Shown here: positions 43,622 through 56,624 of the stretch, piece by piece
Layout: each line of letters opens with the position of its first letter
Position numbering within the stretch: the first letter of the stretch is position 1
Assembly: GCF_016757755.1 (NCBI RefSeq)
Contig: NZ_CP068437.1
Location: 2,108,001-2,172,000 of the forward strand
DNA length: 64,000 nucleotides
DNA from: Shewanella sp. KX20019
GTDB lineage: Bacteria > Pseudomonadota > Gammaproteobacteria > Enterobacterales > Shewanellaceae
Reading direction: 5' to 3'
Notes under the pieces: model-generated
The model's input: the letters and a program-made list of their open reading frames with translations, nothing else
Databases searched by the model: none
What the model was told of the DNA's origin: nothing
Made by a program: the position numbers and the translations under genes

Positions 43622-43808
43622 GCGCATCCACTGACACGGCACAGCAGGCCAACAGCTTAGGTTGTACGGGACTTGCAGCAGTGTTAGAGAGTTAAACTTC
43701 TTCGGAGATTTGATTCAGGTGACAAGCGCTTTAAGGGCTTCGGGTAATGATTGATTTCACGAGAGTGATTAAGAAATCATCGCTTGAAAAACTTCTTAAA
43801 ATAAGCCC

Positions 43809-43836
43809 TTGACGCCGACACTGGAGAGTGTAGAAT
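43809..43836 (+). promoter_or_regulatory. rRNA operon promoter P2
   Basis: -35 TTGACG (43809-43814), 16 bases, -10 TAGAAT (43831-43836), followed by ACGCCTCC. About 280 bases before 16S. Confidence 0.7.
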
Positions 43837-43893
43837 ACGCCTCCTCAAGCCAACGACCTAGCGTCTTCGGCGACATCTGAAAGATTGATGTCA

Positions 43894-43907
43894 CGCTCTT
43901 TAACAAT
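43894..43907 (+). promoter_or_regulatory. BoxA antitermination site of the rRNA leader
   Basis: CGCTCTTTAACAAT matches the boxA consensus for Nus-factor antitermination. It lies between P2 and the pre-16S processing stem. Confidence 0.75.
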
Positions 43908-43910
43908 ATG

Positions 43911-43934
43911 ACAAGCAAATCTGTGTGGGCACTC
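43911..43934 (+). other. 5' half of the pre-16S processing stem
   Basis: Pairs with 45700-45723 (21 of 24 positions Watson-Crick), bracketing the 16S gene. It is the likely RNase III substrate. Confidence 0.75.
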
Positions 43935-44115
43935 ACAGGTGTTGAGTTATTCGAAATTGCCTTCTGTTCTTCGGAATGTCGGCAATCAAAAATATTAACT
44001 CAATGAACCACTGAGTGACCATAGCAATATGTAAACTTCGAATATCTTCGGGTATTTGAAAAACAGTATAATTCATTGAGCCGCTTTGCTCTTAACGGGG
44101 TAAAGCAAAAAACTT

Positions 44116-45658
<1,543 letters not shown>

Positions 45659-45875
45659 CCTATACGACTAACTCACATCTGAAGTATGCAAATACGTTTG
45701 AGTGTTCACACAGATATGCTTGTTATAAAGAAAGAGCAAATAATCGAAAGGTTATTTTTGAGGATTTTGATTCTTAATCAAGGCACTTGAAGAGTCTCGC
45801 AGGGAGTGTGCTTTAGCACATGACTGAGAAACGATGATAGTAACGCAGAGAAAGGATTAAAAGACCAAAAAGAAT
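45659..45875 (+). other. Spacer between 16S and tRNA-Ile
   Basis: Holds the 3' half of the pre-16S stem (45700-45723) and a small hairpin at 45803-45823 (TGTGC-TTTA-GCACA) that recurs with compensating base changes before 5S. Confidence 0.7.
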
Positions 45876-45952
<77 letters not shown>

Positions 45953-46077
45953 AATCTTCGCTTACTCATCGTTAGGTTAATACTCGTTTAGAACAACACT
46001 AAACGTCGCATCAACCTGCCTTGATTAATCTCGATTTGGTGTTACCAATTGATTAATTTGTTTGACTGCATGTAAAT

Positions 46078-46153
46078 GGGGCTATAGCTCAGCTGGGAGA
46101 GCGCCTGCCTTGCACGCAGGAGGTCTGCGGTTCGATCCCGCATAGCTCCACCA
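46078..46153 (+). tRNA. alaT: tRNA-Ala (TGC)
   Basis: 76 nt with encoded CCA, anticodon TGC in CCTTGCACG. The acceptor GGGGCTA/TAGCTCC carries the G3-U70 pair that identifies alanine tRNA. The Ile-Ala pair in the 16S-23S spacer is standard. Confidence 0.97.
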
Positions 46154-46545
46154 TTTACTTTGCTAATTATCATTTGATGATTTAGTAGACTTACTTTTCT
46201 AGCTGATAAGTGAGGCATGCATTGGATAGAGATGCCAAAGATAAACGAAAACTTTATCTTTGGCTTTTTTAAGCCCGTTCTTTAAAAATTTGGAAAGCTG
46301 ATAGTGTTAATCTGAAAGGGATAGCAGTTACGATTTATCGTATTGTTATTTATAGGATTAGCGCGAAATTAAAAAATTGAGTTCTAAACACTTAAACATT
46401 AAGTGTCTTGGCTTGTGACTTAACGGTTACGAGTTAAAAATTCTAATTTTGGCGAAAGTAGAAACCATTAGTTACGATACGACTGTTTTAAGCTTACCCG
46501 CTTGAAACAACGATTATTTCTCATAGAGACTTATTTGGGTTGTAT
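46154..46545 (+). other. Spacer between tRNA-Ala and 23S
   Basis: 392 bases without a gene. Contains a terminator-like hairpin (46234-46270), a second boxA-like stretch GTTCTTTAAAAATTTGG (46277-46293), and from 46537 the 5' half of the 23S processing stem GGGTTGTATGGTTAAG, which pairs perfectly with 49442-49457. Confidence 0.75.
46234..46270 (+). terminator. Terminator-like hairpin inside the rRNA operon
   Basis: A 12 bp perfect stem GCCAAAGATAAA/TTTATCTTTGGC, 7 base loop, then TTTTTT. It has the full form of an intrinsic terminator between tRNA-Ala and 23S; antitermination would be needed to pass it. Confidence 0.65.
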
Positions 46546-49450
<2,905 letters not shown>

Positions 49451-49708
49451 ACAACCCTGATGGGTTTTGTATGAGACTGATGTTTTTACATCATCAAAGT
49501 TAGAATAAGCACTTAATGTAAGTAAAACTCAATGATTTAACTCTTTTTAATTAAAGAGCAGCTTTTCAAATTTAGTTATTTGGCTAATTACGCAGGTAAT
49601 TGTTTGGCTGACAAAGCCGTGACGAACGAGCCGCGGAATGTACTTTAGTACATGAGCAGTGCAGTGAGGAAACAATACCGTCAGACGGGCAATTAACCAG
49701 TAAGAATT
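49451..49708 (+). other. Spacer between 23S and 5S
   Basis: Holds the 3' half of the 23S stem and, at 49635-49655, the hairpin ATGTAC-TTTA-GTACAT related to the one after 16S. No gene. Confidence 0.7.
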
Positions 49709-49828
49709 TGTCTGGAGACCATAGAGCTGTGGCCCCACCTGATCCCATTCCGAACTCAGAAGTGAAACACAGTATCGCCGATGGTAGTGTGGGGTTTCCC
49801 CATGTGAGAGTAGGTCATTTCCAGGCTT
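49709..49828 (+). rRNA. rrf: 5S ribosomal RNA
   Basis: 120 nt from TGTCTGGAGACC to CCAGGCTT, with conserved CCGAACTCAGAAGTGAAAC and CGCCGATGGTAGTGTGGGG. Ends by alignment with E. coli 5S. Confidence 0.96.
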
Positions 49829-49840
49829 TAAATTAAGTGA

Positions 49841-49868
49841 AAAAGCCACCTTATTAAGGTGGCTTTTT
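49841..49868 (+). terminator. Terminator after 5S
   Basis: A 12 bp stem AAAAGCCACCTT/AAGGTGGCTTTT with ATT loop and T-run. Confidence 0.9.
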
Positions 49869-49983
49869 TGCGTTTGGGCGTTTGTAAATTAGAAAAATGC
49901 TTTTGAGTATCGATTACCTATCTTTAAAGGTGGCTTATTCACTTAAGTAGGCATAAATACCTACCCCGATGTCACCCCGCCGC

Positions 49984-50029
49984 CCCCATGTGTTCGCTTC
50001 GCGAACGACGAGAATAGGTCATTTCCAGG
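49984..50029 (+). pseudogene. Decayed 3' fragment of a second 5S rRNA
   Basis: CCCCATGTG (49984-49992), then GAGAATAGGTCATTTCCAGG (50010-50029), matches the last 30 bases of the intact 5S (CCCCATGTGAGAGTAGGTCA then TTTCCAGG), interrupted by a small GC-rich palindrome TTCGCTTCGCGAA. It is followed by its own terminator. Probably the remains of a tandem 5S copy. Confidence 0.75.
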
Positions 50030-50055
50030 TGCCTAATTTCTCGAAAGAGAGTATT

Positions 50056-50085
50056 AAGCCCGTTGCTAACGCAACGGGCTTTTTT
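50056..50085 (+). terminator. Second terminator of the rRNA operon
   Basis: An 11 bp stem AAGCCCGTTGC/GCAACGGGCTT with TAAC loop and T-run. It lies just after the 5S remnant. Confidence 0.88.
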
Positions 50086-50394
50086 ACGTCTGCGATTTGT
50101 GGTTTTGAGTCGTTATGTGTATTCCTTTACTGATCATACCATCTGTACTGACAGTAGTGTCACCAATAAGCCCTTGTGCCCCTTCGAAGAGGATAAAGAT
50201 CAGGTCTTTCGCTATCCTATATTAGTTTTGTAAAAGAATGGGGTTCCCGTAGTTACTGCTGTGGACTTTTTTGGTTGTATCCTTAAGTTTGCTGTCTATT
50301 ATTGCAAAGCAATACCGTAAGCGGTTAGCAGCGTAGGTCAACCCATTGATAGTAAAAATAGTAAGGTAATTTACAGATGGCATGATCGAGATAT
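50086..50394. other. Intergenic, no gene seen
   Basis: About 310 bases with no frame or repeat I can support. Confidence 0.6.
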
Positions 50395-50426
50395 TCCATG
50401 ACACTCAAACTCAGTAGCGTCATGGA
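50395..50426 (-). terminator. Stem-loop downstream of the DUF2057 gene
   Basis: An 8 bp stem TCCATGAC/GTCATGGA with a 16 base loop, about 14 bases past the stop codon. No T-run, so weak. Confidence 0.35.
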
Positions 50427-50439
50427 GCATCTAGGTTAG

Positions 50440-51093
50440 TTATTTAGCATTAATCTTTAATTTAAATGCTTGTTTGGTTTCTTCATCGGCTTGCTCATAC
50501 CAAAAATCGAGCATTTTACCCACATTAACCTGGTCTGATATAGCTTTGGAATCCTTCGTCGGGAGTGCCGTAACTGCTTGAGTATTAATAGGCGGGCTAG
50601 CCAAAATGACTGGCGCAGCTAATGCGACGATTGCAGCAACCTTATTGCTACTATTATAAATACTGATCTCCTCTTCGTAATCACGACCTAGCTGCAGACC
50701 CTCTTTAATCAATAATCCCTGTTGGAAATCCACACTTGTGCCTGATGAATCTTTGACGGTGATCTGAGGGTTACTGTTGAAAGCATCAGCGTCTCTAGTT
50801 GAACGTATTCTTGGAAAACCGATAGTCAATTGCTTGTCTTTGGCTGTAAACGTCACAATAATTACGTCAGAGCTAAATTGGGTTTGTGACCCTTGTTGTT
50901 GGTAACGGCCTATATACCTCAGGGCTATTTGATTCTCACCATTCTTAAGTGAAGGCTCCTTATTGCCGTCAGCCTCTTTACCATTGATAAGGAGAAGTTC
51001 AGAGTTGGATGGAAGTGTGAGTTCTACATTGGCAATTGCGATAGAGTGAACGCAAAGTAATGCAGTGGCCAAGATACACTGGTATATTTTCAT
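50440..51093 (-). CDS. DUF2057 periplasmic protein (YccT/CsgI-like)
   Basis: A 217 aa exported protein with a signal peptide ending near AIA-NV (residue 21). The mature start VELTLPSNSELLLINGKEAD and GENQIALRYIGRY are typical of DUF2057. The E. coli homologue YccT (CsgI) limits curli fibre assembly; no curli genes are in this window, so the role here is unknown. Transcribed alone, leftward, after a stem-loop. Confidence 0.87.
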   Translation of the reverse strand: MKIYQCILATALLCVHSIAIANVELTLPSNSELLLINGKEADGNKEPSLKNGENQIALRYIGRYQQQGSQTQFSSDVIIVTFTAKDKQLTIGFPRIRSTRDADAFNSNPQITVKDSSGTSVDFQQGLLIKEGLQLGRDYEEEISIYNSSNKVAAIVALAAPVILASPPINTQAVTALPTKDSKAISDQVNVGKMLDFWYEQADEETKQAFKLKINAK

Positions 51094-51261
51094 AGAAAAC
51101 CTCTATTTAAATTGATACCTACTTTATAGCAGAACGATTATTTTTTTGCAGGTTCATCTGAAGTAACTGAGCGGTTCAATGCGAATGCTTGGATATTATT
51201 AACAGTTTAGCTTTATGATGTTAGTTATAATGTGATTTCATTACGGTTGTGGAGAGAGCGG

Positions 51262-51627
51262 GTGTTAACGAAAATTCTTGTGACTTTGTTAGTCATAGCG
51301 GGTGCCATTTTTTATATTCGTCAATCTAAAGTAAGCCGAACCAAAGAGAAGACTCAAGATATGGGTAAGGGGATGATTATTCGCTTCTCTCTTTATATCA
51401 CTTTAAGTATTTCAATATTGGCAAGTGCCGGCTATTGGTATTGGGATTGGCAGGATGGTAATAAGGTCGTTAGTGTAACGATTGTGTCGCCAACGAGTAA
51501 TGACTCCGTTGTTTATCAAGTAAGAAAGAAGCATATTGCTAACAACGAAATAATAACTATAGATGGAATAAGAGTCAGGTTGTCCAATCAAGAGCGAATA
51601 ACCATCGCAAATGCAGTTCAAGAGTAA
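51262..51627 (+). CDS. Small hypothetical membrane protein
   Basis: A 121 aa protein. I start at GTG 51262 behind GGAGAGAG; the upstream in-frame start at 51232 has no ribosome site. Two membrane helices (about 3-20 and 38-58), the second followed by a Trp/Tyr-rich WYWDWQDGNK. The C-terminal 60 residues are polar and probably periplasmic (or cytoplasmic if inverted), ending in a strand-rich domain. No recognised family. It lies 108 bases before corA on the same strand. Confidence 0.62.
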   Translation: MLTKILVTLLVIAGAIFYIRQSKVSRTKEKTQDMGKGMIIRFSLYITLSISILASAGYWYWDWQDGNKVVSVTIVSPTSNDSVVYQVRKKHIANNEIITIDGIRVRLSNQERITIANAVQE

Positions 51628-51734
51628 TATTTGTGGCTTTTCGTTTAGTTAGCGCTTTGCGAGCTCTATTTTTGGGTTAGAATAGCCTCGTTTTTTTACC
51701 CCTATTAGTTGATTAATTGTAAGAAGGAGGAGCT

Positions 51735-52682
51735 ATGATAACAGCCTATGCCTACGAGAATCGTAACCTAACGATTAGCGAATTGAGCATCAAGGATACT
51801 ATCCCTCCCGGCACGACTTGGTTAGATCTTTATAAGCCTGATGATCAGGAACGTGAGTGGCTAAGCCAGTTTTCTGTTGAAGATGTTCCTGAAGAGGAAG
51901 ATATCAATGAGATCGAAGCTTCAGCACGTTTTTATCAGAATAAAGACGGCTTGCATATTAACTCTTTGTTTCCGCAAAGAGCAGGACAAGACGTTAAGGG
52001 TGTAAACGTTTCTTTCAATATCCGCCAAAACTTTCTTTTGACGATTAGAGAAGAAGACGTCGGCTTAATAAGACTACTTAGAAACTACCTACGTCTTGGT
52101 AGAATTGAAGCTACGTCACCACAAGCATTACTACTTGAACTCTTCAATCTAAAAGTAGATTACCTATCAGATTTAATTGAAGACGTTTACAGCGTGCTTG
52201 ATAGCGTGAGTGAGGAAGTTTTTAAGAATGAAGAGCTCGATGATGTCTTTAAGCTTATAACTCGACAAGAAGACTCAAATGGTAAGATTCGATTAAGTTT
52301 ACTTGATACACAGCGTTCATTACGTTACATGCAAAAGTACTATCGTGGTCAACTCTCAGACGGTGAGATAAAAGATCTTAGAGAGATGCTATTGGATATT
52401 GAATCGCTGATGCCACATAGTCAGTTCATCTTTGATAAATTGAATTTCTTACTTGATGCAGCAATGGGCTTTAGTGGACTGCAACAAAACAAGATTATTA
52501 AAATATTTTCGGTTGCGGCAGTGGTATTTTTACCGCCAACGGTGATTGCCAGTAGCTATGGTATGAACTTTGCCAACATGCCTGAATTGGATTGGCAGTT
52601 GGGTTATCCTATGGCTATTTTGATGATGTTCGGCAGCGCAGCAGGGACCTACTTCTTTTTCAAGCGTAAAGGCTGGCTATAA
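51735..52682 (+). CDS. corA: Magnesium transporter CorA
   Basis: A 315 aa Mg2+/Co2+ channel, the E. coli CorA length. It has a long cytoplasmic alpha/beta domain with the stalk helix (about 1-255), then two C-terminal membrane helices. The signature SSYGMNFANMPE (GMN near 277-279) forms the selectivity filter. The tail is basic (FFKRKGWL), as usual. An AAGGAGG site precedes ATG. It ends in an unusually long perfect terminator. Confidence 0.95.
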   Translation: MITAYAYENRNLTISELSIKDTIPPGTTWLDLYKPDDQEREWLSQFSVEDVPEEEDINEIEASARFYQNKDGLHINSLFPQRAGQDVKGVNVSFNIRQNFLLTIREEDVGLIRLLRNYLRLGRIEATSPQALLLELFNLKVDYLSDLIEDVYSVLDSVSEEVFKNEELDDVFKLITRQEDSNGKIRLSLLDTQRSLRYMQKYYRGQLSDGEIKDLREMLLDIESLMPHSQFIFDKLNFLLDAAMGFSGLQQNKIIKIFSVAAVVFLPPTVIASSYGMNFANMPELDWQLGYPMAILMMFGSAAGTYFFFKRKGWL

Positions 52683-52699
52683 AACGGTAAGATATAATT

Positions 52700-52740
52700 A
52701 AAATACTGAAACGACTTTGAAACAGTCGTTTCAGTATTTT
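52700..52740. terminator. Terminator after corA
   Basis: A 17 bp perfect stem from AAAATACTGAAACGACT to AGTCGTTTCAGTATTTT with a 7 base loop. It works for both converging genes. Confidence 0.88.
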
Positions 52741-52783
52741 ACGTTATTGAATTTTCCACTAGGCTCCGCTATAGCGTTCGCAT

Positions 52784-53122
52784 TTAGCGAGTTTTTTTTG
52801 TGCCTGTTTGTGGGGTGTTGTTTGCAAAATAAAGTACCTTAGCCTTATTTTGATAAAATTCATTGGGATGATTAAGAACATTGTTAAGGCTTGAAAGTTT
52901 TTGGTACATCATGCTGCTTACTATTTGGTAGCGTTGGTAGGGTGTTTTGCATAGAGACAATTTCTTTTCGAGGTGGCTCAGCAATGAGATCAACTTTGGC
53001 TTACTTGCAGCAGAACTCTCATCAATAACTTCTTTGTTTAACTTTTTTTGCAAAGCATTTAATTTGGTGGGTTCGTTTTTTGCTAGCCAAAGTAACCTGT
53101 CAAAACCGGGAAGCTTAGTCAT
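52784..53122 (-). CDS. DUF3135 domain protein
   Basis: A 112 aa soluble helical protein. Its start MTKLPGFDRLLWLAKNEPTK and the later SLCKTPYQRYQIVSSMMY fit DUF3135, a small family in Vibrio and Shewanella of unknown function. It is downstream of the HD-GYP gene on the same strand with a 90 base gap. Confidence 0.8.
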   Translation of the reverse strand: MTKLPGFDRLLWLAKNEPTKLNALQKKLNKEVIDESSAASKPKLISLLSHLEKKLSLCKTPYQRYQIVSSMMYQKLSSLNNVLNHPNEFYQNKAKVLYFANNTPQTGTKKTR

Positions 53123-53211
53123 AAAAACTCACTCTAAAACGTTTTCTGATAGATTAAATCTAGTAACAGGAACGAAATAGAGCAAGACGTAGACCGCTAT
53201 ATCATGTTTTT

Positions 53212-54471
53212 TTAGCTATCGGTACCAAAGTAATAGCTAACTCTTTCTCTCGGGTTGAGATATTTAAAGACCTTTTCTGGCAGGGCGGCGGGGGGTAAAC
53301 ACCTAACAATAGTAATCTCCTCTTGTGCCAGCTCAACGATAGGGGCTTGTTCTTTTGGAACTAATGCATCGTAAACAAGGATCCTAGGTAGCAGGAGCTG
53401 ACTCATGTTTACAGACATCACCATACCGTATTGGCCAGAGGATAATTCTACAATGCTACCGGGTGGATAGATCCCTAACATCTTTACCATTCTGCCGACA
53501 ATTTGCGGGTTTAACTGCGTTTTATAATGCTTATAAAGGTAACCTAACGCTGAGAAGGGGGTGCGGGCTTTTCTACTTCTGTCTGAATGGCAGAGGTTAT
53601 CATAGGTATTTACCGCTGCAACCAACTGGCTTAATTTATCAATTTGCGGTTCTTTCAAGCCTTTTGGAGTGCCTGTTCCATCGAGGTACTCATGATGTTT
53701 CAAGATAATTGGCAGTGCTTCAGAAGGGAAATTATCAGCAAGCTTGAGTAAATCAACGCCCATCATTGGGTGTTGATTGACAAAGTTTTGTTCAGCAGAC
53801 GATAGTGGTGACGTCTTTCTCAATATCTGCGAGGGCACTTTAAGCTTACCTGTGTCATGAAACAGTGCACCAATGCCGACTAATTCTATTTCATTGCGGC
53901 TCCAGTTTAGCTCTTTTGCTATTAGCATAGATAAAATGGAGACATTGAGAGAGTGGAAATAGATCCCGTCATCATTTTTAGCATCGGTCATCAAGTGCAA
54001 AACTAACTTATCTGAGGTTAATAACTGCTCGCAGATATTATGGATAAGCTCTTTTGCATCATTCACAGCATTTAAAGGGCGATTTCGCAATTTTCCCATC
54101 AGACTGCGGATCATCGCTATAGAACGATCGAAGTGTTGTTCTGTCTTCTGCAGCTGGCGCCTGAGGCTTTTATGGGCTTCTATGCTTTCTGCTTTTTGCT
54201 GACTAAGATCCTCAGATAATTGATCTAAATTGCTATCAACAATTGGCTGATCTTTCGTTCTGGCATCTTCAAGTGTCAGCACGGCAGTATCACTACGATC
54301 CAGTATGACAAAGACATGCTCAATCCCCAGGTTCTTGATTAACTCAATCTGGGCTTGTTGTCTTATTTTAAAACTACTGAAGAGAAAAGGGTGATCTTTC
54401 CATGAAATAGGTAGTCGAATGAAATTACCTACCTGCAGTTGCTTTACTGCTACTTTACAACTATTTGGCAT
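53212..54471 (-). CDS. DUF3391 + HD-GYP-like protein with altered GYP motif
   Basis: A 419 aa paralogue of the 24.7 kb protein. The DUF3391 part reads KQLQVGNFIRLPISW and AQIELIKNLGIEHVFV. The HD-GYP domain keeps the metal pair H205-D206 in ALFHDTGKLKVPS and HH at 259-260, but the GYP tripeptide is GTP (267-269, DGTGTPKGLKE). A longer helical linker (75-130) separates the parts. The metal site seems intact, so c-di-GMP hydrolysis is possible; the Tyr-to-Thr change could alter activity or partner binding (GYP contacts GGDEF proteins in known cases). Confidence 0.88.
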   Translation of the reverse strand: MPNSCKVAVKQLQVGNFIRLPISWKDHPFLFSSFKIRQQAQIELIKNLGIEHVFVILDRSDTAVLTLEDARTKDQPIVDSNLDQLSEDLSQQKAESIEAHKSLRRQLQKTEQHFDRSIAMIRSLMGKLRNRPLNAVNDAKELIHNICEQLLTSDKLVLHLMTDAKNDDGIYFHSLNVSILSMLIAKELNWSRNEIELVGIGALFHDTGKLKVPSQILRKTSPLSSAEQNFVNQHPMMGVDLLKLADNFPSEALPIILKHHEYLDGTGTPKGLKEPQIDKLSQLVAAVNTYDNLCHSDRSRKARTPFSALGYLYKHYKTQLNPQIVGRMVKMLGIYPPGSIVELSSGQYGMVMSVNMSQLLLPRILVYDALVPKEQAPIVELAQEEITIVRCLPPAALPEKVFKYLNPRERVSYYFGTDS

Positions 54472-54585
54472 ATGTATTTGTGTGAGTCTTCCTTAATTTG
54501 CTATTTTAACGGAACTTATATTATTTACAATTGCTTAACGCATATGTTTACAATTATGCGAAGGCAAGCAGGTTGAGAGTATCTA

Positions 54586-55275
54586 ATGGATTTTATTGAA
54601 ATATACCCGAATGCACTTCCCGACGATCTTTGTGATCAGCTCGTACATGCCTTTGAGCAACACCCTGGCGTGTTAGCGGGGAGCACTGGTGGCGGCGTAG
54701 ACACTGAAAAAAAACTGAGCCGTGATTTGATGTTGGATTCTTATGATGATTTAGCATCACTTAAAAATACTTTACTGCAATATACCTTATCCCGTACTGC
54801 AGAGTACTTTAATAAGTACTCTATGGCGCTAATGGGAGCTGTATCGGTTGGGGTGTCAAATAACGAAGGTGAAACCGTAACGTTAACCCCTGACAACTAT
54901 GCCGCATTAGGGGAGCCAAGAGCGGAAGCCTTAGTTAAATATCTATATCGTAGTGGCACCATTAATATACAAAAATACGACAAGAATAGAGGCGGTTACC
55001 CCCATTGGCACTCGGAACAATTTCCACAGCTCAATCATAATGAAGCCTTACACCGAGTGATGTTGTATATGTTTTACTTGAATGATGTCGAGGACGGCGG
55101 GGAGACTGAGTTTTATTATCAAGACAAGGTCGTTAAACCTAGAAAAGGCACCATGGTGATTGCACCAGCAGGTTTTACTCATTCCCATAGAGGCAACACG
55201 CCCAAGAGTAGCGACAAATATATCGCGACCTCTTGGATAATGTTTAATAGAGCGGAGCAGTTGTACGCACGTTAG
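54586..55275 (+). CDS. 2-oxoglutarate/Fe(II)-dependent oxygenase (prolyl 4-hydroxylase-like)
   Basis: A 229 aa double-stranded beta-helix dioxygenase. Iron ligands appear as H142 and E144 in YPHWHSEQFP (an HxE variant of the usual HxD) and H201 in FTHSHRGNTP, with a basic 2-oxoglutarate anchor near K211. RVMLYMFYLNDVEDGGETEF is the characteristic strand pair. The substrate is unknown; family members hydroxylate protein or small-molecule side chains. Its 3' end overlaps the end of the convergent sensor kinase gene by four bases. Confidence 0.85.
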   Translation: MDFIEIYPNALPDDLCDQLVHAFEQHPGVLAGSTGGGVDTEKKLSRDLMLDSYDDLASLKNTLLQYTLSRTAEYFNKYSMALMGAVSVGVSNNEGETVTLTPDNYAALGEPRAEALVKYLYRSGTINIQKYDKNRGGYPHWHSEQFPQLNHNEALHRVMLYMFYLNDVEDGGETEFYYQDKVVKPRKGTMVIAPAGFTHSHRGNTPKSSDKYIATSWIMFNRAEQLYAR

Positions 55276-56624
55276 ATAGGGATCGATATTCTAAAACATG
55301 CGCCTTCTAATGCGGATGTCTCAATGCTGAGACGTCCGCCATAGCTAATGACGATCTCATTACATACGGCCAGCCCAATACCTTGGCCGGCTTTTTGGGT
55401 ATCAGCGCGAACACCACGTTGAATAATATTTTGTCTAATACTCTCCTCTACGCCTGGGCCGTCATCTTCTACCAAAAGCTCAAACTCACCCGCATCATTG
55501 TAATAGGACGAGACCCTTACAGTGGTAATACATAGCTTAAATGCATTTTCCATTAAGTTGCCACACAGCTCCATTAAGTCGCCTTTGTCACCGGGGAAAA
55601 CATGTTCTTGCTCGATAACAGCTTCAAACTGTACTTGTTTGTCGCGGTATACCTTAAATAACATTTGAGCTAGCTGGTCAACGAGTGGCAGTATTTGAGT
55701 TTGTTCCTGTTTCAAGCCTTTACGGCCTAACATTGCCCGCTTTAATTGGTATTTGACCAATTGATCCATCTGGCTTACTTGCTCCATTATTTTTTCGCTG
55801 GTTTCTTCTTTATTTAATCTGGCATCATCAGTAATTGCGTGTACGGCAGCTAAGCGTGTTTTTAAACTATGCGCTAAGTCGTTCATTGCATTTTGGTAAC
55901 GCTGCTGTTGTGCACTTGATTGTACTAACAGTTGGTTGAGGGCTTGTGTTACACCTTCTAGCTCAACAGGATAGCCTTCTGAAAGGGTCTTAGATTTACC
56001 ACTATTAACCGATTGAAGTTCATTTCGTAACTGCACTAATGGCCGCATTCCCCAGTATGCTGCACTAATGAGTAATACTAATGCCAATGCCAGCACAAAT
56101 CCGAGTCGTATATAGGTGCGTCGACTGAACTTACTGTATTCCTCTTCTAACTTCTCGGCATCTTTTAGTACCAGCAAATTGTATTCACTGCCAGCGATAT
56201 CCAGTGAGAGTAAATACACAAAGTAGCCGCGAGTATCGGCTAAGGAGAGGTAATAGGGGGGAGTGCTATTGCGGATCTCGTTAAAACGCTCGCAAGTATC
56301 GAATAACCCGCGATCAACAGCTAAAGAGGATGTCCAAACTTGGTTAAAGCTACTATCACAACTGGCAATAATATAACGTTGTGAAGCGTTATTTTCCGCA
56401 AGCCATTCATCACTCGTATCGGGTAGCAGGTCATGCTCTCTAAGCTCGGCGGCAACTTTTGGGATTTCAGCAATGAGCTGAGAGGTTTCTTCATTGTAAC
56501 TATTTTGGGCGTGAAGGATATTAACCATCCACGCCAAACCAAAGCCCACGAGGGCGATGATTGATAGGGAGGTAAGAAACATCCGCGTCAGCAGACGTTT
56601 CTTGGGTATAAAGCTCAACTGCAT
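55272..56624 (-). CDS. PhoQ-like sensor histidine kinase
   Basis: A 450 aa inner-membrane kinase. Helices lie at about 14-35 and 172-192 around a periplasmic sensor (36-170). The HAMP-like linker is followed by the phospho-acceptor H252 in NDLAHSLKTRLAAV, close to the PhoQ pattern. The ATPase domain has GNLMENAFKLC (N box), VEDDGPGVEE (G1) and GQGIGLAVCNEIV (G2). The sensor has two cysteines, C89 and C111, that could form a disulfide. It overlaps its response regulator gene by ten bases. Signal (Mg2+, cationic peptides or other) unknown. Confidence 0.88.
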   Translation of the reverse strand: MQLSFIPKKRLLTRMFLTSLSIIALVGFGLAWMVNILHAQNSYNEETSQLIAEIPKVAAELREHDLLPDTSDEWLAENNASQRYIIASCDSSFNQVWTSSLAVDRGLFDTCERFNEIRNSTPPYYLSLADTRGYFVYLLSLDIAGSEYNLLVLKDAEKLEEEYSKFSRRTYIRLGFVLALALVLLISAAYWGMRPLVQLRNELQSVNSGKSKTLSEGYPVELEGVTQALNQLLVQSSAQQQRYQNAMNDLAHSLKTRLAAVHAITDDARLNKEETSEKIMEQVSQMDQLVKYQLKRAMLGRKGLKQEQTQILPLVDQLAQMLFKVYRDKQVQFEAVIEQEHVFPGDKGDLMELCGNLMENAFKLCITTVRVSSYYNDAGEFELLVEDDGPGVEESIRQNIIQRGVRADTQKAGQGIGLAVCNEIVISYGGRLSIETSALEGACFRISIPI

